A DNA stretch of 64,000 nt from Epiperipatus broadwayi (GCA_028023455.1 JAQFVV010012672.1:500001-564000), one strand, 5' to 3'. Numbered from the stretch's first letter, positions 12,223-25,099 are shown. Translations and numbers: made by a program. Notes: generated from the letters alone by a model not told the origin.

Positions 12223-12779
12223 TTCTTAAACATAAATTACAATATGTATCATTTTCGTAAACAAAATTGCAATATGAATAATATGACAAAAATGCCATAG
12301 TAAAATAATATCTATGTGATTGTAAAGATTAGATTACATCTTACTTTTTATAAGTTACACCTTATTTTTCAATTATTCATACAGAAGTAATCATTTAAAG
12401 TTATGCTTGGTCATGTGTTGCTGAATGCTCTTTTTATAGAATGCAATTTCTTAAAGAAATACAAATATTACTTCAGCAATACAGCAAATTTAAAAGATGT
12501 TTTCTTATCTTTGTAATTCAATATTTTACATCCACCCAGCAATCACCTATGGCAGTTCTTTTAAGATTATAAACACTATAATATATTCTGGTTGTACTGA
12601 TAATAAGCAGCAATGCACAATTTTTAAACACATTAAACAATGGTACTAAACACTGTATATTACTGAAATCATAACTTTAAACTTTAATTTAATTCCAATT
12701 CAAGCTTGTATCAGCATAAAATTGATCACCAAATAGTTACTCTTTTATGTACAAAATATAAATATTTTCTTTTTTTGAC

Positions 12780-12882
12780 ATCTTTTTCATGGTACCCTTG
12801 AAAACTATATGGCCCCTATTTTGATTTCCTGCAAATTCTATGGTCATTTAGGGGGTCATAAGACCCCCATTGAGAAACAATG
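12780..12882 (-). mobile_element. hAT-type terminal fragment (copy A)
   Basis: Reverse complement begins CATTGTTTCTCAATGGGGGT and continues with paired CTTATGACCCCC words, the pattern of many animal hAT ends (C-A-x-x-G-x-TTCTCAA followed by GGGTC…GACCCC). The copy B equivalent is 28600-28702. The opposite end was not found. Confidence 0.5.
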
Positions 12883-15119
12883 ATTTGGAAAAATGATGAA
12901 TTCAAAGTTAAAGGTTTCAGGATGCAATTTTTATCTGGTTAAAGAGTAAAAATATATATCAATTCAGTCAGTTGAATGAATCTAGTACTCAATATACCAT
13001 TTGGATGGTCAATCATCATATGACTTCCCAAATCTAAAGTCAAATAGATTATATTGTTAGTCATTTCCCACAACTTATAAAAATTCATTTTAGCAACAAA
13101 GAACTATCTTGAAATATAACTTCTTACATATTTTTAAATATTTGAATTAGTAAAATATAATGCATCTTAACAATGTAAAGAATTCTTATGATGTAGTTCT
13201 GAAACATGAGTTAAGGAGGTAGCAAATAACAAATTATCACCAATAATGTTTCCCAAGTTTAAATCTTGGTTGTAGCAATCCTATAATTTCAGCCTATCTT
13301 CACATACAGAATATAAAACACAAATAGAATATATCCTTACACCTGAAGTTGAATTCAAATTAATATTAAATTTAAAATTAACACAATAATGAACATGTAT
13401 GTGATACAATGAATGAATAGAAGAATATTGTTTTTAAGATCAAATCCATCAAAACAACAAAGAGTTCAACATTCCTATTCTATTACCTGGAATGAATATT
13501 TTTTTCATTTTCTTTAATTGAAAACTGAAATAAACTGAGATAATTTGGCAGTATCTCAATTTATTTCAATTTTCAATTATCTTCGAAATTTAAAATATTA
13601 TTTAATTGAAAACATGAACAAACTTTTTGTTCTGGGAGACAGACATTTTCACAATTGGACCAACTAATTAGGGCACTATTTTTAATAAAATGCATATAAT
13701 ATACAAAGTGTTTTAACCAATTTAATTATTTTAGTACTCTATTTTCTTTGGTATCCTATTTAGATTCCCTTCCAATGCCATAATTTTCATCCTTTCATCC
13801 ATTTAATTTAATTTCAATATTATCTTAAAACTTTCAAAAATATTTATGAACTAAACACTTGATTGTGTGCTTTGGTTATATTTTAAATCAGGATAGACTT
13901 AAGAATGTCAGTGAGATAATAATAGAAAATAATCTTCAAATTTTTCAGATGACCAAAAAAAAAGATGAGCAATATTAATCCTTTGACATTAGCACCCAGA
14001 GCCTACGTATGTTTTGCATAACTGTAAACTCAGCCTAGTTTGAATATCATCTTCAATTGATTACAAAAAAAAAAAAAAAAGATTTTAATGAATTCAATTT
14101 ATATTTCAAATAAAAAAGCAACTTAAATTCTTTCACTTTGTATCTATAATACCAAAAAAAGTAAAAGTTTTCATATATATATTGTAACAGTCAAAAATGC
14201 ACAGCTCACACGAAAATCACCTTCTAGGTTAATTTGCCTGCAAGATGTCACATGATCAAAAACCATTTCTTTTTATAGCCTGCTAAACTATAAATTTAAG
14301 AGACTTATCTTATTTTGATTAATCTTATTGATTGCAATAAATGACAACACCAAAAATAATGAGAAATTATTAATTTATTTATGTATATACATCATCACAA
14401 TATAAACAATAACCTAATTGACAGTACTCCACGGGGGGACGACGACATCAGACTAGTAGTTCTTTTACCCAGGATTGGATTGAGACTAATTACTTATTAT
14501 TTTATTTAAATGCTCATTTATTAATACGATAAAAGATTCATTTATTCTATTATTATTATTTCTACTACTCTTAATTACCTCTGGACAGACAGATTTGCTG
14601 CACAGATAAAGTGACACTTGTTTAGTAATACAATAAATCATAGCACAATTTTAAGACTTATTACATATTCAAAAAAGTTTCCATTAAACAAAAAACATAA
14701 TTACTTAACAAAAAAAGAAAAAGAATTAATTCCCTGTCACAGTTAAAGATGCTATAAAAACGATATTTATATAAATATTGGGAACTTTGTGTAAATTCAA
14801 ATCCCCAAATGGATGGGGGAATTAGCTGCATTATTAAAAAAAAAAAGTCAATTGAAGTTGTATATTAATTATTATTTGTATGCAAGGATAATTTATTTAT
14901 TTATATACAAAACTAATGAAACAATTCTCTTCTACCAATTGGAAATTCAATTACCAAGTATTAATTTCATTTAAGAAAAGGATTTAGACTACTAGGCATC
15001 AGATTAAAACTCTACAAATTATTTAACAATACATATATACACAATAAACCACACACAAACTTCTTTATAAATCTTGATTTATTATATGAACTATTTATAT
15101 GTACAAAATATATTCCAAC
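12883..15119. other. Duplicated AT-rich non-coding DNA (copy A)
   Basis: Present also in copy B at 28703-30724 and 34052-34100, so it predates the duplication. No open frame is conserved between the two copies, which argues against a gene. The single pre-insertion site of the Merlin element of copy B is visible here as AAATCTTG followed by ATTTATTAT, about 15069-15085. Confidence 0.7.
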
Positions 15120-17110
15120 ATTTAGCAATATAATAATAAACACTTCAAAGAAGAGTGTGGCCATTATAACTCAAAAAAAAAAAAAAAAGAGAAAGAGAGG
15201 AAAAAAAACTACTCTAAAAACGAGTTTTGCAGTCTATGAATCATAAATATATCCATATGTAGAATATGCTGGTCAATTTTCTGTTTATTAGTTATTTTAT
15301 GATGTCTTTTAATTTTCTCAGCAGAAAACTTTTCTTTCTGAAATGCTTCCAATGCCAAATCTAACTGTAGTTCTACAATATATTCTATTCTCTGCCATAT
15401 CTTACCAATGAAAACAAGTGACACGATAATGCTTTTAAGATAATCCTTATAACGTGGGCAAGGTCTACCTCTCCTATGAAACCCATGTCCAAGTTCACCA
15501 TAAAATATTATTTTAGGGAATCTCCCATTGTTCATTTCTTTTATATATCCAATCCAACGAAGATGTGATTTTACAATAGTGGACTCAATACTATCACATC
15601 ATGCAAGCTGAAGAACATATTGATTGTTTATATGATCTTGCCACTGTATTTTTAAAATTTTATGGAGCATCCTTAAATAAAATTTTTCTAATAGTTTTAT
15701 ATTGTTCTGTTAGGTTATCCACATTTCACACCCATACAATAAATTAAATAAAATAACAGCTTTATATAATAGCTAATTTAATTGCAGTAGTTAGTTTCCT
15801 ATGATGAAATCTTTTAACTTGTTAGAAACAGCAGCAGCCCATTGCAATCTGTGTTATCTAAATCCATCCTTCTAAATATAAAACTACCAAAGTATTTAAA
15901 TTTGTTTACATTTTCAAGTTGATAACTATCCAAGCTGAAAGTTGCTGAGGATTTTTTTCTGTCATTGGCTGATAAAGAACTTGAATTTTTGAACATTAAT
16001 TAATAAATCAAGATCTTTATAAGTTGCATTTAAAACATTAAGAATATTCTGTAAATTGTCTTTTGAATTGGCAATAATAGCATAATTATCAGCATACTGT
16101 AAATCCAGAATCCAAGAAGATAAAATTCTTGTTTTTGCTTTTAAACCAATTCAAATTAAAAATTCCACCATCAAACTTGTATCATATCTTGATCCCTGTC
16201 TGATTAAATCATTATAAACAATTCCAAAGGCCACTATCATAAAAATTAAAAACAAAGTTGGAGCAAATACACATCCTTATTTAACACCAGTTTCATTTCA
16301 AATGCCTCAGATTTTTCATCTGTAATAAAAACACCTCCTCTCATTCCATCATATAAAAGCTATATATTATGAATAAATTTTGATGGACAAATTATAAACA
16401 ATGCAAATGCCTCAACTAAATCAATAAAAGCAATATATAAAGCATTCTTTTGTTCCAGACATTTTTCTTGCATTTTCCTGGCAATAAAAATCATATTTAT
16501 AGTGCTTCTTGATTCTCTAAAACCACATTGAGTCTCTGGTAATCCATTCAACAAAATTCTTGAAAGTACTTTTGCTGTAGTGAATAATAATGATATTCCA
16601 TGATAAATACTGCTATCTGACTTATTCCCTTTGCTTTTAAAAATTAGAACAATTAAAGCATCCTTAAGATCAAATAACACAACTTCATAGATCCAAATTT
16701 TCCTAAAAAAATTCCAATACTTTTGAAGCTAATATATCACCACCATATTTTAAAATCTACAGCTTTTCCATTTTTAAGACTATAAAGAACTGGTTTGACT
16801 TCATGAAGCTAAATTTTGTCGAAATCTAAATGAATAGATATCATTAAAAGTCATCGTATTCTCGTATCATTCAAAAGTTGATCAATATACTCTTTACACT
16901 TGTTTAAAATATCATTATTATCGTATAAGAGAAGACCATTGCTAAATTTAATAGGATTGTAATACTATTTCTTAGGTTCATATGTTGCTTTACAGATATT
17001 TAATTTATTAATACCAGTTACATATAGTTATCATGTTACTTTATAATTTTATCATCTTTTCTGGAGTATAACAAATGAGATTTTTCTTTTTCTTTTTTTT
17101 TAAAATAAAG
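15120..17110 (-). pseudogene. LINE with YADD-type reverse transcriptase, copy A, decayed
   Basis: Read on the minus strand from high to low coordinates: SLKNGKAVDF, LIFKSKGNKSDSSIYHGISL and LFTTAKVLSRILLNGL (reverse transcriptase fingers), QCGFRESRSTINMIFIARK, ALYIAFIDLVEAF (motif A), QYADNYAIIAN (motif C, YADN so one Asp is lost), FKYFGSFIF, KILKIQWQDHINNQYV, SHLRWIGYIKE, and FYGELGHGFHRRGRPC near the C-terminus. The 3' end carries a TTATTATTATA-type tail near 15125-15140. Stops and frameshifts are many. Relative to copy B it has a small extra deletion near 16540, where B still encodes RLLSIIDEWVTRD. The endonuclease part is missing. Fragments of the same family lie at 424, 34100, 48390 and 59735. 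Confidence 0.8.
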
Positions 17111-18354
17111 TTATCTGGGTGGAATTTTTTTTTACATTTTTGGATATTTTGATATCTTAATTTTTATTTTTTCATTTACCATTAACATAGGGCAGAAAAG
17201 AATATAGTAGACAATTAGATAACACACACATACATAAACTGTGTATGTACACACACACATACACACGAATACTATGTTTTTACAAACAGTACATTACTGC
17301 AATTCTGATATTTAAAATTTGATAATTTCTAACTTCTGGACAAAATTAGATCATTTAAATTTTCATAACTGCAGATTTTACTATTTTACCATCAATTATT
17401 AAAAAAAATAATTTTTTAAAATTAAATGTTAAATAAGTATGTACTCACACATACAATGCTGTAACTAAATCAAATTATATACAGTTAAGTTACTATTTTG
17501 AGATTATATTTCCTGCCCTGATTAAACATTTTATAAATCTTTCATTCAAATTGATTGACCAGCATGGTTTGGTGCAGTAGTAAAGTGGCAGAATCTGGAG
17601 CATAGAGAACACACTATTTCCAGTGTTCAAACTTTTTATGAAATGCTAAAGTCATTTGATTATTTATTTATTCAAATTGATACAATCTAAGGATAAGTTT
17701 GATACGACATTTTATTTGTTTAATACATTTTCCAATGTTGGTGGCCATATGTATTTTGCATGGAAAATCAGTTTTTAATATGTAGTGAAGCTGCAATATA
17801 TGCTACATTTTGTTCCAAGCATCCCTCACTATATCTTACATAGCATAAAATAGCTCATGTTTTGTTGATAAACTGATTAGAATAAAATAGGTATCGATTA
17901 TTGAACTGAAAGTGTACAGTGCTTTTCAACAAGCACACACATATATAACACAGATGCTTTTTCATGTGTAGAATATGCATATATAAATTAAAATTACAAA
18001 CAAAATTTTTTTAAAATAAAAATAATAGTTATTAATAATAAATTGAGGGGACACATTCACATACATTTTTCTGGCAAAATACTTGCTGACTTATAATATA
18101 TTTCTAGTTGCACTGGAAGTTGAAACTTCTTTTAGGTTAACACATCCAAATTGCAATTATAAAGTAGTTGATGGTGGTTCCTACTTTCTAACCACTGAAT
18201 GTCATGTTTGCTTCTATAATGTCTGATTTCAAAGAAAACTTTAAAAAAAGCACATATTTTTCTATATGTTCTGTGACTTCATGTTTTTCTATAATTATCT
18301 TTTTAACTGTTTTCCTGAAGGTTTGTGATGATGGTATTTTAGTTGTATTTATAT
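17111..18354. other. Duplicated AT-rich DNA with CA-rich microsatellite (copy A)
   Basis: Apart from the SINE candidate and an interrupted CA/TA tract at 17221-17270, nothing is recognised. The CA tract is longer and purer in copy B (37496-37516), consistent with replication slippage after the duplication. Confidence 0.6.
17562..17645 (+). repeat. Candidate tRNA-derived SINE head (copy A)
   Basis: TGGTGCAGTAG at 17570-17580 fits the internal RNA polymerase III A-box consensus exactly, and AGTGTTCAAAC at 17632-17642 resembles a B-box at tRNA-like spacing. Copy B has the same unit at 37812-37896. The body downstream is AT-rich and ends were not delimited. Confidence 0.45.
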
Positions 18355-18436
18355 ATCATCTAGTATTGAGTATTGAATGTCTTTAGAAATAAAGTTATTT
18401 TTTTCTCAAGACACTCAATACCCAATATTAGATGAT
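18355..18436. repeat. Short hairpin
   Basis: ATCATCTAGTATTGAGTATT on the left is repeated inverted on the right (ACTCAATACCCAATATTAGATGAT), separated by about 25 bases. Also present in copy B at 38597-38676. It may be a small foldback element. Confidence 0.6.
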
Positions 18437-18726
18437 GGAAATAGTCCAATATATAAATTCAATCTTCTTAACTAATTCTTGAAATAAAACATTATAGTTT
18501 AATCTATTAATTAAAAAAAAACATTATTGACTTTCACTAAAAATACAATTGTATAAAAGTATAATCTTAATCTTTACAATCACTTTTTTTTTATATTATT
18601 AAACTAAAATGTAGATGCTTTAATTAATATATTGTTTTCTCTTAATTAGTCTACCTAATTTTTATTATGTTGTAATTGAAATAATGTAACATTTAATCTG
18701 TCCTTACAATATACATTCTTTCAATT

Positions 18727-19180
18727 TAAACATTACAAGCATAAAGCTAAACTAGTCAATATAAAATCAAAACTACCCCAAATCTAAAATTAAACCAGAC
18801 CAGAATAAAAATAATATTAAAACACAACCTAAGGTTTCACTGCTACAAGCAGACTTCTCAAGTGTAAAGAAATAATAAAAAAACACACATTATATATACT
18901 ATTAAAAACTACCCACAAATCCATTCACTTCCCATCCACCCTTAATATTAAAAGAACTCTTAAATAAGTTAATTGCTTCAAATGATTCTGACAATTAACT
19001 TATTTAGGTTCTTTTATATTAAGGTGGATGGGAAGTAATGATTTGGTAGTTTTTAATAGTATATAATGTGTGTTTTTTATTATTTCTTTACACTTGAAAG
19101 TCTGCTTGCAGAAACCTTAGTTGTGTTTTATTATTTTTATTCTGGTCTGGTTTAATTTTAGATTTGGGGTAGTTTTGATT
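18727..19180. mobile_element. Long-hairpin MITE, 454 bp, only in copy A
   Basis: Nearly the whole element folds back on itself: AATCAAAACTACCCCAAATC on the left (from about 18766) recurs inverted at the right end (…GATTTGGGGTAGTTTTGATT, 19161-19180), and pairing continues to the centre near 18990. It is flanked by the 9-bp direct repeat CTTTCAATT (18718-18726 and 19181-19189). Copy B has the empty site with one CTTTCAATT (about 38958-38966). Long arms and a 9-bp duplication fit Mutator-like MITEs; Merlin (8-9 bp) is the alternative. About 40 bp at the left end are not part of the hairpin. No coding capacity. Confidence 0.85.
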
Positions 19181-19189
19181 CTTTCAATT

Positions 19190-20148
19190 ATATCTAAGTA
19201 CATTCTTTTTTTTTTAATTCTAAGACTTTTAGTTACTGATTACAAAAATTAACTTCTACATCATTTTTTTAAAATATAATTTTAAATCCTTCTGATAAAA
19301 CTAACTATTAAAGTATTATCATTTTTAAATATATATTATAAATTATTTTTATTTAACATTGTTTAAAGAATTTCAAAGCTATTCTTTCTTGTTCTAGCTC
19401 ACAATTACTGTTAATCAACATCCTCATGTGTAAGACCCCATGGGCAACCATAAAATAGGTATGACATATTTGTCCTTTCAAATTATAATTTGGCAATGTT
19501 ATTTTTAATAAACATTTGAGACTAAATTATTACATGTTATCATATTTGTTTACTTACGAAAGAAATAATCTTTACATATTAATTAGAAACGTGAGTGTAG
19601 TATAAAAATAAAATGTATTGGCATCATGCATTATCATAGGAAGGACTGACATCATAGATAAAGTGGGGAGATAATTGCCTCAAAATTCCAAACTAAAGGA
19701 GACCATTTTATTTGAATATTTATATTTAATAGATTTATTTATTTATATCCATTACATATTTTCCCCATTACGTTCATTGCTTTGTTGAATAGACTACTTT
19801 AAATAAGCCTTTTCAATAATTTTAAAATGCAGAGTTGAGGCTAACTTCACCGAATTAAAACTGATAGGCCAAACATTGATTATAGGAAAGATTTTTTATA
19901 TTGTTTTAATTACAATTTTATGATAAATTTAACATAGGTGTTGCTAAAATATCAACTTTAAAAATGTTTAAATTCTTTATGTTTTTATTTAAATGATAAT
20001 GACTATTTTTTCAGACTTGTTTTTCATGGAATTTTAACTTTATGGCAACATAATATTTTATCTTGCATCATGCAAATTAAAGTTACTGTGAAAATTGTAT
20101 CTTAAACCAAATTCATAAAAATTCATCCAGCCAGCAGCCATCATTTAT
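19190..20148. other. AT-rich DNA; left part duplicated, right part only in copy A
   Basis: Homology with copy B stops at about 19884 (B 39744). Nothing coding is seen. Confidence 0.6.
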
Positions 20149-20925
20149 CTCTCTTTTTAACTATCAAGCTGTTAGCTCAAATGGAAAAATATAAATGTTC
20201 TCAATCTAAGCCAGTTTGCTTGTATAGTTATATAGACTTGAAACTAGTTCAGTACTGTTTTTCAATTTGGGCTGATAACTTTATAAATGATACTTCAATA
20301 GAAAATGATGCATTAGATTTTAAAGGTCCAAATAATCTGTTCCAAGATCCAAAACTAGTCATTGATGAAAGCCATAAGATTGAAACTAGTCTGGGGATAT
20401 TGAATATAAATTTATTAAGCATTATCATCTGGCATCTATTAGTTATTAAGCTTAAAATAGATGCCAGAGATGTGAAAAAAATTATGCTGCTGAAAAAAAC
20501 AATAAGTAAGCTGAAGTCGTATAATACAGTAATGTGATTTTTGTGTTTTATACCAATTCTTGCATAAAGGTGTCTATAATTGTCAAAAAAAACTAAGGAC
20601 TCCATAATAAAAAGATATACTGAATTGGTTTCCAATCTATATGACTATACAAGCAAATTGGCATAGATTGAACATATTTATATATTTTTCAATTTGGGTG
20701 TTAGCTTGATAGTTAAAAAAGAGAATGATGTCTATTAGAAAAAAAATACCCTAGATCCCAAAGATCCAAGTGCACTGTTACAAGATCCAAAGCTCACAGC
20801 TGAAGATGATAAGTTTGAAACTAGCCTGGGAATATTAGATAGGATAGCATTGGATAAGAATTTATTAAGCACTATCATTTGGCATATTAGTTACTAAAGT
20901 TTACAGTAGATGACATAGAGGTGCG
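20149..20925. repeat. Composite inverted plus direct repeat of unknown type
   Basis: The first about 88 bp (20149-20236, starting TCTCTTTTTAACTATCAAGC) recur inverted at 20636-20724. The next about 200 bp (20282-20480) recur directly at about 20722-20925, where both copies encode similar peptides (LFQDPKLV…ETSLGIL…LLSIIIWH versus LLQDPKLT…ETSLGIL…LLSTIIWH). The second copy has stops. I do not recognise the family; it could be two rearranged copies of an unclassified element. Confidence 0.7.
20181..20537 (+). CDS. Unrecognised 118-codon open frame inside the composite repeat
   Basis: Open from ATG 20181 to the stop at 20535-20537. Translation contains FQDPKLVIDESHKIETSLGI and ends KISKLKSYNTVM-like (KTISKLKSYNTVM). 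No signal peptide, membrane segment or domain is recognised. A diverged relative of its middle third lies directly downstream (about 20760-20905), with the peptide pattern largely kept although the bases differ. That hints that the sequence once coded for protein. It sits in the 5 kb absent from copy B. No splice sites or promoter were identified, and it may be only a transposon gene fragment. Confidence 0.3.
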   Translation: MEKYKCSQSKPVCLYSYIDLKLVQYCFSIWADNFINDTSIENDALDFKGPNNLFQDPKLVIDESHKIETSLGILNINLLSIIIWHLLVIKLKIDARDVKKIMLLKKTISKLKSYNTVM

Positions 20926-21431
20926 AGACAAAAAATTCCCCTGACAATTTCTGATTTGCATTCACTAAAAATGTATTTTAATATATTTCTTTAATTATAT
21001 TAATCCACAAAATAATCACTCTCAATTATTTTCAAAGCTTTCCACAGCAATTTCTCCAAATTGATAAAAGGCATATACATCTCTTTATATTTAGCACCAT
21101 TCTTTTCTATTAATTGTCTATTATAAATATATACCCATACATATATTGATATTCATATATATATAATGTGTAGATTTATTTTAAAACTTAAATTGGATTT
21201 AAAAAAACAATCAATTTATATGAAATTCAGTATATTTGTCTTCAATTAAAGTAATAGATAAAATGGAAATAAATGTAATCCACTATGCTATTTTATATAT
21301 ATAAATAAATATTTGTTGTTGAATAGGTTATTTAACATCTTTATTATTTAAATGTCTAAGAATGTGAATAAAATGTTTTTGAAAGTATTATTTAAATGTG
21401 AAAAAGTTTCTTTTGATAACATTTTATTATA

Positions 21432-21658
21432 TTCTTCAGAATATATATATACAAATATCAGTAAAAGCATTATATATAGTTAAAAATAAATGCATAATGC
21501 TTCTTATTTCTTTCCAAAAACTTTATTTCCATATATTAACTAATGCGAAATTATATATATGTTTATTAGTTAATATATGGAAATAACGTTTTTGGAAAAA
21601 AATAAGAAGTTTTATGCATTTATTTATAATGTTGGAGAACATATATATTTCAGAAGAA
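21432..21658. repeat. Hairpin element, about 227 bp
   Basis: Outer arms TTCTTCAGAATATATATAT (21432) and its inverted form ending CAGAAGAA (21658), and inner arms around AAATAAATGCATAATGCTTC / GAAGTTTTATGCATTTATTT, fold almost completely around a centre near 21550. This looks like a small foldback MITE. No clear target duplication was seen. Confidence 0.65.
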
Positions 21659-24140
21659 AAAAGTGGTTGTTTGATTTGTCATTGTATAATGATAATAGCT
21701 GTAATATATATTGTATATATAGTTAAATCTAGATTATTATTATTTTTTAATTACAATTTATTTTTATAATTATTATATATACTTCAAAAATAAATAAAAA
21801 TATGACTATTATTGCTAAGCATTTATATAATATACATAGGTTAAAAATAATGATTTTAATATAGTTTACTTTTTATTATTAATATTCGTATAATATATGT
21901 TTCTTGATAACCACATATATATTTGTGCTATATACTCATACATTCTTTCACATAAACATAGAATATTATGGAAATCTTTATACATGTAATAATTTTCATA
22001 ATGTTTTGTATATATTAATATTTTTTTTTACTATTATATTTAATTATTTAGTCTAGACTTTTCATCTATTAGAAACTTTAATATAGTGTAAAGGTTTAAT
22101 ATACTTTTGATATTGTATTTTGTGGCATAGAGATAAGCTTTTTTATATTAAAGTAAAACATTTGTTGTTAAATAATCAATTCAGGTATTATTTATTTACT
22201 TTAAAAAAATGACTATAAATAATTCCTTACTAACATGAATATATAAATACATAAATGTTGTAATGAAAAATTTCACAGTTGAAAGATGAAATAAAAATAT
22301 TTTGGGAGAATACCATACAGCAGTCTTCCATGATGCCAAGAAATTTCTATGATCAATGATAAAAGAATCCTGATCCATAGATAGTAAAATTCTTTGAAGA
22401 AATAGACAGCTGATGATTTGATGATGTATCATTCATCTTTTTCATGGCTTAGATATTCTAAAGTAATAATGTAATGATTTCTCAAATTAGTTAGAATGTG
22501 TATGAATTAAAGTCATTTTATTAGTTGTTTTGTTATTAGTTGATTAGTTTCTCAAACAACAGAAATATGAAAATTTATAAATCTTTTGATAAAAGCACAA
22601 CAATCATCTAAAAATATATATTAAATGAGAAATATTTGTAATTATATCCTGCTTTCTAATAATTACAATAACCTATTATTAACAAAGCTTTATATAGAGC
22701 TGATGGTGGAGAAAAGAAAAATAATGAAAATAAAAAATCATTTTCTAAATGCTAAGTAATTCTTCTATATTAAAACCTGGAGATTAATGAGGAAACAAAC
22801 TAACATTAAACTTTTTTTTTCCATAGGCAAAAAAATTGACTTTTTTTAAAAAAACTTAAAAACCAAGTGCTCCCAGAAAAATCAAGAAGTCTATAAAAAT
22901 TTCAACATTCTGATGTCTAAGAAGCAACAGAGAGCAAGCAAATGCATACATTAATATAAGAATTAGGAAACAAAAATGCTTTAATGTTTGATTACATCTG
23001 TTTTTATGTCACATTTTTTAAGACACTGACAACAACTCTAATATACACTAGATTGGAAAAAAATCATTTGCATAATTAACAGAATCTGTTGAAATTCTGA
23101 AAAGATTTGACAATTTAAATAAATGTAAAGAAATTCATATGGAAAAACATGGTTCTACCCCCTTTCCTTTTCCACCCACTAGCAAGAGGTTTATGAAATC
23201 AGTTGATTGAAAAAAAAAACAATACTCAAACTAATTTTGAAGTTTTTCTGGCTGAAATAAAATAACCATCTGATAACAAAAACAACTAATATAGTTTAGA
23301 TATCATTAAAACAATCATTTGGAACATCTAAACTTCGAAAAAAAAAAAAAATACTTCAATGAAACATAAACATCTTATTTCTATGAAGATTTCATTTCTC
23401 CTATGCCTTCAGTTCAGAAATTTCTTGAAAATTTTAAATATTACAATTCTTTAAAGAAATTTAAATAACACAATTCTTTTATTATCAATCATAGAAATGT
23501 CTCAGCACTCTGGTCACTTGTCGCACAGTGTTCCATAAAAATTATATATATATAAACCTTTTTATATATTACTATAATAAGATAAAAAACTATTACAAAA
23601 AAATTAAAATTGATAAGCTCAGCATTTTTTTACATTCCCAATATATTTCAATATATTCTTACAAACATGTATACTTTTACTCTGGATAGCAATAGATCTT
23701 TGTGTGAGGACTCCGATAGTGACCATCATCAATTCATAGCAATTATTTTGATTTATAATCGATTCTTCATTACAACAAACAACCACCTTTTTTTTTTCAA
23801 AATGGTGGCCATTTTATAAGATTTATGATGTCAGAAGATAGCAACTTCATTAAAGCTGTGAATCAAAAATAAAATGGTAACACTGGTACCCAAAATATTA
23901 AGTTTAGTATAGTTTATTCATTATACAATACACCAAATTATGTTTTGATTATAGAATTAAAATACATTTAATGTACTTTATCTGATTTTCATCTAGTGTC
24001 TTTGCAAGATAATCAATGCTTTCACTTATGACCCTTCAAAGAAAAGATTTTCATTGTTAATGGCTATAAAAGCAAAAAAAAAAAAAGTCAGTTTCATTCA
24101 GAATAGTAAATAATCAAAAATGTGCCTTGATCACATAAAA
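21659..24140. other. AT-rich non-coding DNA
   Basis: Only short, low-complexity open frames. No element ends, RNA genes or exons recognised. Absent from copy B. Confidence 0.5.
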
Positions 24141-24536
24141 CAGCGGTCCCCAACCTTTTTGCACTTAAGAGCACATTTTATAATACCGGCCAGGTGGCGG
24201 GCACCATTTATTTTTTTAACCAGGTGGGGGGCACCATTTATTTTTTCAATGTAAATTTATAGTTGGATATTCTTAATAAGACACATAATGTACTAAAAAA
24301 TATTTATTTCAAAAATAAAATTTTAACATATAATTAACGTTTATATTTTTACGCTGTAAAAGTATAGTATGCCCTAAATTTGATTACAGTATAATACGAT
24401 AATTTATAATAAATTTTAAAAATTAAATTTATTTGTATCAGATAAATAATTTTTTATTAAGTTCGAAAAGCGGCGGGCACACATAAAATGGACTGCGGGC
24501 GCCATGGTGCCGCGGGCATAGGGTTGGGGACTTCTG
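24141..24536. mobile_element. hAT MITE, 396 bp, with perfect 8-bp target duplication
   Basis: Left end CAGCGGTCCCCAACC and the inverted right end (GGTTGGGGACTTCTG) are terminal repeats of hAT type. They are flanked on both sides by ACATAAAA (24133-24140 and 24537-24544), an exact 8-bp duplication as hAT transposases make. A 30-odd-bp motif (CAGGTGG…GGGCACCATTTATTTTTT) is tandemly doubled at 24190-24246. No coding sequence, so it would need a transposase supplied by another element. Confidence 0.92.
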
Positions 24537-25099
24537 ACATAAAACAATGAAGTGTATGAATGTTAAATTTTAAAATGTGTACATTAGATAAATATATTCA
24601 CTCAATCAATTTTATGGACCCAAATTACTATGATCTTAATTTTGCTTGTAGCAAAAAATGCATTAATTGTAATTGTAAAATAGATATCATAATTGTAAAT
24701 TATTTTGAGGGGGGGAGAAAAAATGATTTTGGGTATTATGTGGTTAATAATCAATTTTATATGAGCAAAGGTTATTAAACATAAATTAAAAATATTATTT
24801 ATTTGATCAATTTAAATCAATAATCTCATAATTTGTTTCAAGAAGATGGTTGTTGTTATCGTTAATATAAAAAATACACTTTTACAATATCAGCAAAAAA
24901 AAAAAGATTTAATCATTTACATTATTAAAACTTCAGCAATCAACTGTAGATTACATTTCTTTATCAAAGTTTTATTTAATTTCATTGCATTTATGTAAAA
25001 TAAATAAATTCATAAAGTTTTGTATTTTTTTTTAAAAAAATGATTGTAGTGCAAAAAAATTTGTTATATTGGTTACATATCACAAAAGTAAATTTTTTT
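24537..25099. other. AT-rich non-coding DNA; homology with copy B resumes at about 24950
   Basis: The right break of the A-only 5.07 kb lies near 24947-24950, where both sides of the break share TAG. Nothing else is recognised. Confidence 0.6.

Noticed and set aside
20249-20635. 128-codon minus-strand frame
   Set aside because: Antisense of the repeat at 20149-20925; the plus-strand pattern is better preserved between units.
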